A stretch of DNA of 64,000 nt from Talinum fruticosum (taxonomy: Eukaryota > Streptophyta > Magnoliopsida > Caryophyllales > Talinaceae): the NCBI GenBank assembly GCA_021018815.1, contig JAITYX010000010.1, positions 3,100,001 through 3,164,000 on the forward strand. Reading direction: 5' to 3'. This document shows, in pieces, positions 41,660 to 54,104 of this stretch. The notes beneath the pieces were generated by a model that worked only from the letters and a program-made list of their open reading frames with translations, did no database searches and was not told the origin of the DNA. Position 1 is the stretch's first letter. Each line of letters begins with the position of its first letter. Both the position numbers and the translations under genes were made by a program.

Positions 41660-43252
41660 TGAAGACTCGGACTTTACTCCGCACATTTCGACTTCTATGA
41701 AAGGAATCGGGTATAAGACTTTCTCACTTATAGAGTTTTGATTCCAAGTCATTCTCTCGTACCTTAGAAACTTTTCCGAGTGATATAGTATTTCCTCTAA
41801 GTGATATAGCATTTATTTCATGTATTTGTGTTTGTCTCGTGAGACTCGTAAAGCATATCAGTACTTACTATTGTACACCCGGTTACGAATGTCTCATTGC
41901 TTAGAATTATGGCATGTTCAAATGACTAGTATTCGCATAACCGCACTCGGGTTTGACTTCATATTACAGGTGTTATTACGTTATAGTCGGCGCTTCTAGT
42001 CCGAACCATTCTTAGTCTAGATCAAGTTTATTCACTCTGTTATTCCTTATTCAACTTGATTCTCGCCTAGACTAACTCGGATGAAATTTTGAGTTTCATG
42101 GATATTAGACTCAGAAAATTCCATTCCTTTTTCGACTCGGATAATTAGTCACTTAATTATCTTAATCATATTATTATCTGTGTCTAACCTTATACCAAAG
42201 TATTTTATACTTTAAGAACCACATTGATTTACTTTTGGAGGTGATTCAAATGAGGTTATCCTATATTTGAAAAACAAAAGTAACCGGCTTCAAAACGTCA
42301 AATCACCAGACGAAAAGGCTTTTTCCACCTCCGACCTAGCCCGAGAAGATCGTGTCGGGGCTGTCTGTTTTCAAAAATGGAAATCTACAACACCAAGCTA
42401 AACGGTGGTTTCCACATTATCTTTCAAGACACCGCTAGTAGTTTTGGGACTTCCAAAAGAGTCGAGGACCGTTGCCCAATGTTCATATCTCAACGGACAT
42501 TTTCCGAGTGACTCGGAAAATCCTACACAATGGTCACAAAGGACTTCTAGTCGGACGATGGAGATAACGTCTATTATGCCTGGTCATCTATATATAGAAG
42601 CCAACTCTCAAGACTTGAAGATTACCGAACATATTGTCAATACACTTACTTAAGCAATAGTCATTGTATTCATTCTCAATCTTCTACTTACAACTCCCAC
42701 TCTGTAATTCATTATATTACGAGTTGTAAGGTCTTGGACTCGATTACAAACACTTGTTTTCTTACTCTCTAAGTGAGGTCCCTTGATTGAGTCGTAAGGG
42801 TTAAGTCAGCTCGATTGTCCCTAGCTGTAAGGGTTATCTCGGCTAGAAAGTACTAGATCGGATAAGGGAAGTTCTGAGTCTAGGAAAAACTTGTAAAGAG
42901 TTGTCTAAGGGAGCAACTCGGGGTCGGTCGATCTCATCGTATTTTGTGGACTCAAAATAGTGGATTTGACTTCGTGCTTGAATTAGCAGGGTCCGTGGTT
43001 TTCTCGCTCCAGGAGGGTTTCCACTTATTTTCTCGTGTCTTCACTTTCGAGTTCATTCTAGACGCAGACTGTCTTAAAGCTTCAGTTCTATCTACATCTT
43101 CATTCCGATTTCATACTTTTCGACCCTATTGTAGACTCGGAATCTGCTTTTGTCTGTCCTTAAATCAAAAGAGTTTGATTTTTCGGAAAAATATTTCATC
43201 ACCCTATTCACCCCCTCTAGGGTGACTTAGCCTCTCCTTGAGCAAACCTTCA
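41660..43252 (+). repeat. SV4 3' LTR
   Basis: TGAAGACTCGGAC ... GAGCAAACCTTCA, followed by TGGAC (43253-43257). Differs from the 5' LTR at many sites, including several small insertions around CTCGG words. Confidence 0.95.
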
Positions 43253-43257
43253 TGGAC

Positions 43258-44074
43258 TACAAAACAAACAGGAAAGGGATGACATCCTTTTCCATCGAGT
43301 CAAAGTACAAAAGGCGTTACTCAAGAAGTACAAACTACTAGATGTCAAATATGCAACAACTCTAGTGAGTAGTAGTACCAATCTAGACTTGAATGAGAAA
43401 GGTAAAGTTGTAGATCGAAACTCTACGGAGGTATGATTGGATCTCTACTTTATCTTACATTCATATATGATTTTAGTGTCCATATATGTGCAATATTTCA
43501 ACCTAATCCAAAGGACTCACATCTCACTATGGTGAAGAGAATATTCGAGATATCTTAAAGGAACTCAGTCACTTGGTCTATGGTATTCAAAACACTCAAG
43601 TCTAACCCTTAGTAGATACTCGGATGCTGACTACACTTGGATAAAATGTTGATAGATAGCAGACCTCGGGAGCATGTAAATTTCTTGGTCAATCACTCAT
43701 CTCCTAGCACTCAAAGAAGCAAAATCTAGTTGCTCTATCAACAGCTAAGGCATAGTACATAGCAGTTTGAGCCTGCTATGCTTAGATATATTATGGATTA
43801 AGCAACACTTGAAGGATCTAGTAATTTCATTCATAACCATTCCTACCAAGTTTGATAATCAAAGTTCCATCGGCGTTACAAAAAATTCAGTTCAGCACTA
43901 AAAGCTGGAGCACCTTGAGGTCAAATATGATTTTCTAAGACACCACTCGAAAAGGGTGATATTGAATTTGAATTTATTCAAACTAAATTTCAGTTAGTTG
44001 ATGTCTTAACAAAACTTCTGAGTGAAGAACAATTCCGCTTTATTAGGAATGAACTTGGTATGATGAATGCATAA
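43258..44074 (+). pseudogene. SV3 RT end and RNase H, broken
   Basis: Direct continuation of SV3 pol after SV4: GLQNKQERDD joins the RELNFLVGL tract left at 32258. Then LLKKYKLLDVKYATTLVSSS, MIGSLLYLTF-like, KNPKDSHLTMVKRIF-like and LVALSTAKA-like tracts, ending at the stop 44072-44074 (FIRNELGMMNA before it). Stops and frameshifts throughout. Confidence 0.8.
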
Positions 44075-44652
44075 TTACTTGGGTTATTGCATGATAAATT
44101 ATATGATTTCACCGATACTTATTTCCTTTGTCCGAATAACTAGTGGTTCAGTTGAAACTTCATGAAACTAAGCTACACTTCTTACTCAAACAATCTATTA
44201 AGTCAAACTTAGTTAAGAGAAAATGGATATCAAACTTCGAGTACATCTCTAATTTAATAGAGAATCCTATAAATATTTTGAAAATTTCTTTTTCTCTTTT
44301 GGCACGTGAACTGTCAAGAACTAGCCATTAGAGGAAGCAGTTTCAAGAAGTAACTATTAGAAGGACGTTGGAATGCCAAACAATTCACCCGTTGGTCCGT
44401 ATACACTGGGTTAGTTGAGATTTCGTTTCGGTGAGAGCCTTTATCTATAAATAACCATTGTTCACCCTTATTCTTTCACTTTATTATTTTCGCTCTCTCA
44501 ATCCCAAATCTGTTACTCATAACTCTCTCACATACTCTTTCGGACTCAAAATTCTACTTCTATACTCTTACTCACTTAATTCTTACTCGCTCACTCTCTT
44601 TCTTACTCACACAATTCTACATCTCTCGCATGGATTTTCAACTTCTCTCAAC

Positions 44653-46071
44653 ATGCTGAAGAGAGGAAGTCTTGCTGAAGGAGGTTCTAAGATAAAGAAG
44701 GCAAGAACATATGTCACTCAATATGACGATCCTCAAAGGATACCTCGAAGGGTAAAGCCCTATCCTTCGAAAATCGAAAGTAGTCGATCGTTCCTCAACA
44801 CTACTTTGTAGAAGATAAATCTTCCTTTCCACTAAAATGTCGTGGCTCAAACCACACACTAAGACATTTATCTTCAACTACCTTCACTTCGAGATTACAT
44901 TTATCGTGAGTTAGTTTCAATTATACTTAAACATGTCCTTAAAGGACAATGTTATTTATTTGACTCTCCAGGGCAAGAGAATCACCGTAACTTTTGCCCT
45001 TCTTCACAAACTTTTGATGTTCGAGTGTCTTTTTCTAAACTCCAATCTCATTCCTTTTACTAAACGAGCGAGATGAATTCTTTGAAAAATATGCGCGAGC
45101 CATTCCCAAATCTCGAAAGAATATTTCTATTACCTAACTGAATTCCGAGGCCAAACATCTTTGTTTCTTTTTATGAGAATTGTGTTCTCATTCTATGCTT
45201 CTAAGGAGAAGCCCAACAACAAGGTTCTCAAAGTTCTTTTTCATATTATTGAAGGGTATGAGGTTGACCTCTTCCTTTTCATCATTGAATAAATTGCTTA
45301 TGTTCCTCTAAATAATAAAAAGCTCGCTTTACCTTTCGGAGCCCTCGCTCCCCAAAGTCATTGCTCATTTTAAAGATGATCTTCCCAATGAGAATACAAA
45401 ATTTCTTGAGCTAACCATTTCTATTAACGAGTTGAGCTGATGAATCCGGGTTACCAAAAACTAAACCTGGTGTCCGGATTCATCCTTCTAAGATGCCTCC
45501 TCTTCTTTCTCCATCCAAAAGACTTAACAAGAAACTCTTCTTCTTACTACTGATCTTTCCCATCAACCATCCTCTTCTATTGATCTCTTTTAGAAGGTGA
45601 CTTCTTAATTTGTTTCTCTAGTCAAAACGTTACAATAAACTCTTGGTGCCTTTAAAGATTTCATACCTACATGACAAAACTTTAGAGTACGACTCGAAGC
45701 GGATTGATCAAAGTTAGACTCTAGTTAATGAGCTCAAAGAGGTCATGAGAAGGAAATAAGAGCTGATCAACCGCCTCCAAGAGCGAATATCAAATGCTTG
45801 TTGAGGAATGAGAATCGGATTCAGGCTTGTCCATAGAGCCATCTACCTCTTCGACTCAAACGAAGAAGAAGAAGAAGAAGAAGAAGAAGAAGAAGAAGAA
45901 GAAGAAGAAGAAGACGAAGAAGAAGAAGAAGAAACAGAAAAAGCTGGAGTAGAAGAAGGCCAAGGAGAGAAAAAAGTTGAAATTATTTCATCCGAGGACA
46001 CAAAATTAACTTCTAAGGAAGTTCGGGATGTTGGTCAATCCAAGCCCATCCGTCTTCGCAGCTCGACCTAA
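44653..46071 (+). pseudogene. SV3 env-like 3' ORF with poly-Glu tail, broken
   Basis: Starts MLKRGSLAEGGSKIKKARTY at 44653, a basic N-terminus. Further blocks match SV4: LRDYIYRELVS near 44890, TKRARxxEFFEKYAR-like near 45060, KVLFHIIEGYEVDLFLFI near 45230, a coiled tract near 45700-45790, and the end GFRLVHRAIYLFDSN followed by ~26 acidic residues and a short tail ending at 46071. Comparison with SV4 and SV1 shows the acidic tail is a real feature of this ORF enlarged by GAA repeat expansion. The last segment (45808-46071) is still open. Confidence 0.6.
45862..45933 (+). repeat. GAA trinucleotide microsatellite
   Basis: About 24 GAA units with one GAC interruption, inside the SV3 env-like ORF and in frame for Glu. 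Confidence 0.95.
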
Positions 46072-46149
46072 GTGTTGATTGTTAACCGATAGTTTTACAT
46101 GTTGAATGCAAACTTAGTCCTTTATATTTCTAACTCATACTTCTAAGAT

Positions 46150-47585
46150 TGAAGACTCGGGTATGACTCTATTTCTCTTTGTAGTTTTGAATTCATGTCA
46201 TTCACACACGTAGGAACTATATCTTTAAGTTTTCATCTCTGTCTCGACCTACTCATAAATCTATTTTTGAGTGAAACACTTATCTCTTGGTTTCTAACCC
46301 ACTTAGATAGAACTTAGACAGACGTCTCGCTTAAATAATTTCATATGCTCAGCTTATTTTAGCATCCGGCTCACTGTAAAAGTTGAATCAAAATTAGTGC
46401 ATTAATTCTAAACTTAAGCCATATTTATTTGTTAACCGAAATTATTTATTTCCATTTGATGTATTATGTTCTAAAATTTTCTACCTCTTCATTTATCTAA
46501 ATGATATACACACATAGAATTGAAACATATTGAATATTAGACTTAGAAAACTCCATTTAACTAGTTTAAGGATAATTAAGTGATTAATTATTTGAATTAA
46601 TTCTTTTCCTTGACTAATCTTGGACCAAATTATTATTATACTTTGAGTACCACTTTGATTTGTTTTTATAGGTTGATTAATGTTATTTAATCTCATTTTG
46701 AAAAGCAAAACCATTCAACTTCTTATTGTTACGAGCAGACATGAAAAGCTACATTTTCAGGATGACTCGGACACCGTGTCAAGGCTGTTTGTTTCCTTTT
46801 CTAGAAAACTTTAGCTTTGAGTTGAACGGTTGTTTTCGCCTTAGATTTCAGTCACTACAAGCGGGATAGATTACTTTTCGAGCCAAGGACTGATGTACAA
46901 TGTTCATATTCACAACGGTTCTCTTTATAAGGGGCTCGGACTATCTCGTTACAATGGCTAGTGAAGCTTCTCAATCAAGACCGAGACACAACCGCTATCT
47001 CGCTTTGCTCATTATAAATAAAAGCCACTCTACAAGACTTAGAAGAGTGCTGGAACCGAACTCTTATCTCATACAAGTCAATCGTTTCTAGCTTTCAACT
47101 ATGTACTTCATATTCTCAACTTCTATGTTGAAACAAAAGAAGTATTGTTGTTAGTCAAACACTTACTTTCTCTACTCGACTGTAATTTCCCTTGACTAAG
47201 CTGTAAAGCGTAACTCACATCGGTTGTACCTAGCTATAAAGGTTAACTCGGTTAGGAAGTACTACGATAGATAAGGGAACTTCTATAGGAAGGAAATCTG
47301 TAATGAATTATCGAAGGGAACAATTCTAAGAAGCTATCCCTTTGTATTTTTGGATTCAAAATAGTGGATTTAACTTGGTGTCCGGATTAACACTATCCGT
47401 GGATTTCTGCTCAAGGAGGGTTTCCATGTATTTCTTGTTGTTTTAAATTTTCTGGGTTCATTCCGGACTCGGAATACTCTATCCGAGTTCTAACTTGTGC
47501 CGTAAAATTTTATTTTCGGAAAATTTCCTTCTCACCTTATTCACACCCTCTAGGGCGAGTCGGACTCTCAAAGAGAAAACCGTCA
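46150..47585 (+). repeat. SV3 3' LTR
   Basis: TGAAGACTCGGGTATGAC ... AAGAGAAAACCGTCA, 1436 bp. No polypurine tract in the preceding 70 bp. U5 matches 26050-26613; U3 does not match the SV3 5' LTR. Confidence 0.8.
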
Positions 47586-47858
47586 TAGATTGTGGTTGAT
47601 CATGATTTATGATATGTTTTATAAAAAAAAAACGTTATTAGTAGATGTTTTTACTGTGGATTTGAATGTGTGCATAATTAATTTGTGCATAAGAAGAGAC
47701 GAGGCGGATGAAGAAGGAGAAGAAAGATCATAATTAGAAATGAATAGGAGATAAAATAAGAATATTTTTCATATTAAAATGCCACTAAAATATCACGTGA
47801 ATATAAAAAATGCCACTAAAATATCACATAATATAAAAAATGCCACTAATAACAATAT
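47586..47858. other. Unassigned AT-rich DNA with a 31-bp tandem repeat
   Basis: Between the SV3 LTR end and the truncated CRV LTR. Three units of AATGCCACTAAAATATCAC-type sequence at about 47776-47850, spacing 30-31 bp. No ORF and no match to SV1, although SV1 sequence would be expected if SV3 had inserted cleanly. Confidence 0.5.
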
Positions 47859-49547
47859 TTCCATTCCTCCTCTATATTCCTAAGGTCCATTCCACTTAAC
47901 TTAATTCACTTTCACCGAATGAGTTTAGGAGCTAAACTTTTACGAGCCACAATAACCACTAGTATTTACCACTTAACTCCAACTTCTCACAAATTGCCAT
48001 TTTTACCTCAAATTCTCATCTTATGTTTCTACCTTATTAATCAACTTTTTGTCACCCATACTCAATCACATAACTCTTAATTTCCTTTCTTTACTCAAGT
48101 TCCGCGAGCTTCGCTTATTTTGAAGTGTGGTTCAACGTAATAGATTTAAATATATTTTGAACTCAATTAACCTAACACCCACCCACTTCTCACTTCCATG
48201 CCACACTTGTGTATTAATCAATATGAACTCATACTCTCTCTTTATACACCAAATTATTGTTTCCCAATATCAATAGTTATCTCCCAACGGAAAGAATCTA
48301 GGAAGTCCCTAAGGCTTGATTAACTCATAATTTGCACCCAAATCATAACTTCTTCATCTATAATTGCTAACTCAATTTTCCATATTACTCCTTAGACCTA
48401 AATAACCTAACTCCATCAAATTTCCAGGTTTTTAATTATGTCTTAATAACATAATCGAGTCGCTCATATCCCAACTCCGTTCTAACTACCTCCTAAATTC
48501 ATTCTATAGAACAAACATTCAATAATGGCAACAAATATTCAACATTCACAATAAAATTCAATTGGGTTTTGAAATTACTTTAATTTATAGTATAAGACTA
48601 CCTACCTCGAGTTTTGGGATATGGAATCTAATTTGGATAAATTCGAATTGGGTTCCTTGCCCTCCTCTTCTTCCCATTCTTTCTCTGTCTTTCTCTGTCT
48701 TACTCTCGCTACTCCCGCTCCGCTTAGTGTCGGTTTCCCTTTGCCTCGGTTCCCGCTCACACTCTCGTTCCCCTTCGCTTGCTGCTCACCGATTCTCATT
48801 CGCCGTCGACCTCCCTATCGGTCGTCACTGCTGCAATTCCTCTACATTGCTTGGTTAATTGCTCTCGCTTTCTCTGCTTCCCGGTGACCGTCGTTCACTC
48901 ACCGACTTTCGCCTGTCCGCATTTCACTTTCCGTTCACTCGGTCACCGCCATTCAGGTGTGCCACCGGCCTCCTCTTCTTCTCTTTGGCCATCGCAGTCG
49001 CTCCCTCTCTCTCTCGGGTTCTCCCTCTCGCTCTATTGTCGTCCTCCTTCTCAATCTCTCACTCCTTCTCTTCCCTTGTCTCCCGCGTCCCCTTCGTTTT
49101 CCCCCTTCGCTTCTCCGCTTCTTCTTTTCCCCGAGCCCTCTCTCGCTTCTCCTTCAACCAGTTCTCTCTTTCTTTCGTGGCTTTACTAGAGCGAACCACT
49201 CCTTGTTCCTTTCCATTAATCCTAATTTGCCCGCTAACACGTAATTGTTCCCGTCTTCTTATCTCTTTTCCCCCTTTTTCTTTTTTTCTTTTTTTTTAAC
49301 TAAGCATATATATTAGCCAAGTCTAATTCAGGTTTTTATTTAGCTAGTTCGAGCGGAGAATTCATAGGAAAGAATTGATACATTTAACTAATTAGAGTTA
49401 CGCTTCACTAATAATAATTCGCCCAAATAAATTTACGAATATCTAATCACGTAGACATCTTGGGCATTCGACCCACTTTAATTAATTAAAACTAAATAAT
49501 TAACTTAACATCTATAACTTCCAAACCCCAAAATTGCAGGCCTTACA
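47859..49547 (-). repeat. CRV 3' LTR, truncated
   Basis: Matches 52411-54104 from TTCCATTCCTCCTCTA onward and ends ...ATTGCAGGCCTTACA. Contains a strongly pyrimidine-rich tract (48640-49290) that leaves long spurious ORFs on the plus strand. Its left end joins unassigned DNA at 47858. Confidence 0.75.
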
Positions 49548-51617
49548 TTTCTACCCCTCTTAATAGAATTTGGTCCCCGAAATTCGGAACAAGTGGTATC
49601 TACGACACGCAAGGTATAATCACCTATACATGGAGGACACTAATGCACTTAACGCAGAAAGAAGCTCAATTAGGCAACCTCGATTACGGAATTCCCAAGG
49701 GATTCTCTATGGGTTTATGAGTTCCAGCCTCCTCTCTACCATCATTTCGATACGTCCGATCACTTAATTACAAGGCGCCAAGGAGCAAATCGTACTAGAA
49801 AAGAGCAAACAGTTGGCTTGGAATGATCTCAAGCACTTCTTTTAAATTGGATACTAATATCTCCACCAAATACTTATACAATCAGCACATTAACTCGGTA
49901 CACATATAGTTCAATATCTCACACCATCCTCTAGCTCCTTATCCCGCACTAACTAAGCGGACTCTATGGCCAAGCTAGTTGGATGGACTAGTTTAACGAA
50001 TTATGTATGGTGCATCACTGGTAAAAATAGTAAGAATGACACACATACTAGGCAAGTAACATCACAAAAAGGAAATAGATAGAGCTTAAAAGTATAATCA
50101 AAATGCTCGGAATTGAAACCAAGTCGGAATTTAGAGGCAACCAACTATATATGATCGTATCAAGCATAATAAGATCCCCGAGTAACTCATGGTAACAACA
50201 ATAGGTAGTAGGGAGTCCTCATGTTATTCTTTCACCTCTATGGGTGTTAAGATCAAACTTATGCTCCGTATGTAAGACTTAAAGTATCTTGCTCCCAAGT
50301 AACTTATAGTCACTCCCATGAGCACTAATAAACACAATGAACTCCAAATGAAGTATGGGAGTGATAGAACAACTTCTAACCTCCTTTTTAAATGAAGCAT
50401 TATCACTGCCCAAGGGTTATGAAGAACCCAAGGAAACTACTTCCTAATGGTTTCGATGTTTTGATTACTCATAAGGAATCGCCATATATAAACTCAATGT
50501 GGTGGAGGGAATGATTCCAACATTCACCAATCAACTCTTCTTGGTGAGATAGTTAAGTCAAAGGAACTCAAATTGGTGGAAAGAACTACCTTCAATTCAC
50601 TTAGCTCCTTTTAGCCTCGAGGCTCGGCTTATTTGAGACCTTTCTCGTAAGTTTCCCCAATTGGGACTCATAGATGGATCTCCATAACCATTGCATCCTC
50701 TGTTTGGTCGACCTAAAACTTAGATGGAAATAGAGAAAATCCCTAAATCAACTGCTTTTCTACTATAGCTCCTAAATGTACCTAAAAGGATACGTTCCGA
50801 CACATCCGAACAAACATGTACTTCAAGTAAAATACCAAACTCGACATTTTCGATTATGGACTCAAATATTATTGTCAAGAAAACTAATTCCACCAATGAT
50901 ACAACAAACCTTCCACGTTGTATTTCCTATTAAATTTCCTCTCCATAGCCTCTAATTCTTATTTATAACTTCCAAAAGTACCCACCCATGATTATTTCCA
51001 CAAATATATGCAAGTATCCCTCAACATTCGGGGTGCTCAGCCCTATCCTCGGGTGCTCAGCCCTATCCCATTCAACAATGTGATATTTCAATTCGTTCCT
51101 TAGTAACAACTCCCAAAAAGGCGGCCTCTATACCTAAATCAACATATGGAGTCGGGAATCTCCAACAAATGCTTCAGTTATGCTATTGTACTTGTATGTC
51201 TTTTCTATCCCCATCCAAGATCAATTATTCATTCTCTAAACTCCTTGGAAATAAGTATATAAACAATCAATACATAATTGAATACTCGTATGATTTTAGA
51301 GGTAGAATTCCTAAGTTAACTAACGATTAGAAGTCACACCATAAAATCAAGGAATAAAGGAAAGGAAATAAAAATTCAGCTACACTCGGTCACATACTTA
51401 GCATGTATAAATCACTTACATATCACCTTAACAAGCAGATTACAATCTCACTAATTCAACTAAGTCAACAAGATAATCACTTATGAGCGAGATATTGCAC
51501 TTAAGGTTATACGTATGTTTGCCACAAATAAAGCACATAATCACATAATAAATATCCTAGATGGCTATATGCAATGCAAACGTAAGGTCACCAAAATCTA
51601 TGCTTTGATACCATTTT
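49548..51617 (-). other. CRV internal region, no coding sequence recognised
   Basis: Begins at the polypurine tract and ends at the primer site. Stops are dense in all frames and I recognise no gag, RT or integrase motif. One small 21-bp direct repeat, GGGTGCTCAGCCCTATCC, occurs at about 51027 and 51047. Confidence 0.5.
51602..51614 (-). promoter_or_regulatory. CRV primer binding site (tRNA-iMet type)
   Basis: Element strand ATGGTATCAAAGC three bases from the LTR edge; one base differs from the usual TGGTATCAGAGC. Confidence 0.75.
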
Positions 51618-54104
51618 TATAACACCCCACAACCCACACTAGGAGTATTACATCGCTAGAATTCCTCAAAGGAACTCCCAAGGCTCACTTAGGTGTTGAC
51701 TTGGCTATCTAAATTCAACTTAAAGGTAAGGAAGGAAATTTTCCCCAAGGGTTAGAAGTTTTCTAAAAATTCGGCATAGTTCCGTTTGTAATAAGGACTA
51801 TCCCCTAGGCTTAAAGCGTTAAAATCCTGCATAAAACCATAATATAACTCGACGAGCTATACGCTCGAAGTATACAACTCAACAGCCACACGCCGGAGTC
51901 CAACCAATCATATGATAAAACTTAAAACAGTCTAAATGATTCATTATACATCTGGTACAAACTATATGAACTAATTTACAAAGTACAACACTTAGAAATG
52001 TAAGAAATGCACGTCCCCGACTTGAATCACTTAGCCAACAGAAAACAGAAATTAGCAGGAGTTCATAATATGCTAAGTACCACGTACATCATTTGAGAGT
52101 GTACCTGCAACACTCGGGAGGGGAAAATGGGAAATTTGTGTGGCTAAGCGAACCACGGGCTCACCTGGAGAGTCTTGCACTCTTAAAATGGAAATTCTTT
52201 ACACATACTAGTCATAATAATGAAATCGGTGAAAACATAATAACATAATACAAATCTATATACTTTTGTATAAAATCCCTTGGAATCGTTTGTCACACAT
52301 GGATCACAACACTTTAATCATTCAAAATGCGGTTTCACACTCATTAACAATTCTTTTAAAATTGAATCAACTTTGTGGGCTTTCAAGGGATTCGAGCTAG
52401 CGCTTCATAATTTCCATTCCTCCTCTAAATTCCCAAGGTCCATTCCACTTAACTTAATTCACTTTCACCTAATGACCTTAGGGGCTAAACTTTTCCAAGC
52501 CACAATAACCACAAGTAATTACCACTTAAGTCCAACGCCCCAACTTCTCACAAATGGCCATTTTTACCTTAAATTCTCATCTTACGTTTCTACCTTATTA
52601 ATCAACTTTTTCTCACAAATACTCAATCATATAACTCTTAATTTCCGTTCTTTACTAAAGTTTTGCTAGCTCTACTTATTTTCAAGTTTAGTTCAACCAC
52701 AAAGATTTAAATACATTTTGAACTCAATTTACCGAACACTCACCCACTTCTCACTTCCATGCCACACTTGTGTATTAATTAATATGAACTCATCCTCTCT
52801 CTTTATACTCTAAATTATTGTTTCCCAATATCAATAGTTATCTCCCCACGAAAAGAATCCAGGAAGTCCCTAAGGCTTGATTAACTCATAATTTGCACCC
52901 AAATCATAACTTCATCATCCGTAATTGCTAACGCAATTTTCCATATTACTCCTTAGACCTAAATAACCTAACTCCATCAAATTTCCAGGTTCCTAATTCA
53001 GTCTCAAAAACATAATCAGATTCGCTCATATCCCAACTCGGCTCTAACTACCTCCTAAATTCATTCTATAGCAGAAACATTAAATAATCGCACTAAATAT
53101 TCAACATTCACAAGAAAATTCAATTGGGTTTCGAAATTAGTATTAATTTAGAGTATAAGACTACCCACCTTGAATTATAGGGTTTGAAATATGATTTGGA
53201 TGACTTCGAATTGGGTTCCTTGCCCTCCTCTTCTTCCCGTTCTTTCTCTATCTCTCTCTGTCTTACTCTCGCTACTCCCATTCTCCTGGGTCTCGCTTCC
53301 CTTTGCCCATATCCCGCTCGGCTTCTTGCTCCCCTTTGCTTCCTACTTGCTCGGTTCTCGTTCATCGTCACCCTCCCCGTCGATCGTCGCCGCTGGAATT
53401 CCTCTTCCTTGCTCGATCCAATTGCTCTCGCGTTCTCTCGCTTCCCTATTACCCTCGTTTGCTCACCAGCTCTCGCCCGTCCGCCATTCATCGCTTCGCT
53501 CACCGGCTCCCATTTAGGCGTGCCACCAGCCTCCTCTTCTTCTTTTTAACCATCGCAGCCGCTCCTCTCTCTCTCGTGTTCTCCCTCTCACTCTATACTC
53601 GATCCGTTGCTCCCTTTCTTCTCCTCTCGTCCCGCTTCCTCTTCGTTTCCCCTTTTGCTTCTACTTCTCTGCTTCTTCTTTTCCCCGAGCCCTCTTTGCT
53701 TCTCCTTCAACTGGTTCCCTCTTTCTTTCGTGGCTTTCCGAGAGGGAGCCACTCCTTCTTCCTCTCCATTAATCCTAATTTTCCCGCTAACACGTAATTG
53801 CTCTCATCTTCTTATCTCTTTTTCCCCTTTTTCTATTTTTTTTTCTTGTTTTTACCTAAGCGTAAATATTAGCGAAGTCTAACTCAGGTTTTTATTTAGC
53901 TAGTCCGGGCGGAGAATTCGGAGGAAAGAATTGATACACTTCACTAATTATAGTTACGCTTCACTAATAATAATTCGCACAAATAAAATTTATGAATATC
54001 TAACCACGTAGATATCTTGGTCATTCGACCCACCTTAATTAATTAAAACTAAATAATTAACTTAACTCCTATAACTACCTAACCCCAAAATTGCGGGACT
54101 TTCA
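51618..54104 (-). repeat. CRV 5' LTR, complete
   Basis: Plus strand TATAACACCCCAC ... TTGCGGGACTTTCA, 2487 bp; on the minus strand TGAAAGTCCCGC to GGGGTGTTATA. Followed by AATAT at 54105. Includes a pyrimidine-rich tract at 53215-53800, the counterpart of 48640-49290. Confidence 0.75.

Larger units (their letters stand above)
32264..43252 (+). mobile_element. SV4, complete Sirevirus-type Ty1/copia element
   Basis: An 11.0-kb plus-strand element with LTRs 32264-33860 (1597 bp) and 41660-43252 (1593 bp), perfect TGGAC duplications, primer site, gag, protease, integrase, RT, RNase H (stop at 38924), a ~2.7-kb 3' region with env-like ORF, and polypurine tract AAAAAGGGGAGAT. Copia domain order (integrase before RT) is clear. 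Length, long LTRs and the extra ORF fit the Sirevirus/Maximus group. It is structurally complete but coding is broken by many small frameshifts and stops, and the LTRs differ at many positions, so it is older than TG-A and TG-B. Confidence 0.9.
25297..47585 (+). mobile_element. SV3, Sirevirus-type element holding Tat-2 and SV4
   Basis: Plus-strand copia element: 5' LTR 25297-26613, primer site, gag 26672-28190, Tat-2 fragment 28190-30270 (which replaced the protease region), integrase and RT 30271-32258, SV4 inserted at 32264 (TGGAC duplication), RNase H 43258-44074, env-like ORF 44653-46071, 3' LTR 46150-47585. The flanks do not match (CGGAG before, TAGAT after), the two LTRs have unlike U3 parts, and the usual AAAAGGGGAGAT polypurine tract is missing before the 3' LTR. 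It may be a recombinant of two elements. Coding regions are all interrupted. Confidence 0.75.
47859..54104 (-). mobile_element. CRV, chromovirus-like (Tekay/Del type) element, coding-poor, one LTR truncated
   Basis: Two direct repeats (47859-49547 and the right part of 51618-54104) flank ~2.07 kb. Minus-strand orientation is fixed by the iMet primer site (plus strand GCTTTGATACCAT, 51602-51614) next to the LTR edge TATAACACCCC at 51618, and by a minus-strand polypurine tract AAGAGGGGTAGAAATGTAAGG at 49543-49561. This GGGGTGTTATA / AAGAGGGGTAGAATGTAA layout is typical of plant chromoviruses. The internal region is far too short for gag-pol and has no ORF above ~65 codons, so the element is non-autonomous or heavily deleted. 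The left LTR lacks its outer ~790 bp. Confidence 0.7.

Noticed and set aside
48562..49299. Several overlapping plus-strand ORFs of 88-146 codons, Ser/Leu/Pro-rich
   Set aside because: They lie in the pyrimidine-rich tract of the CRV LTR; all frames are open because C/T-rich DNA lacks stops. The same happens at 53184-53882 in the other LTR, with poorly conserved translations.
52280..52669. 129-codon ORF (NFHSSSKFPRSIPLNLIHFH...)
   Set aside because: It lies wholly in the CRV 5' LTR, has no recognisable motif, and its second half is interrupted in the other LTR copy.
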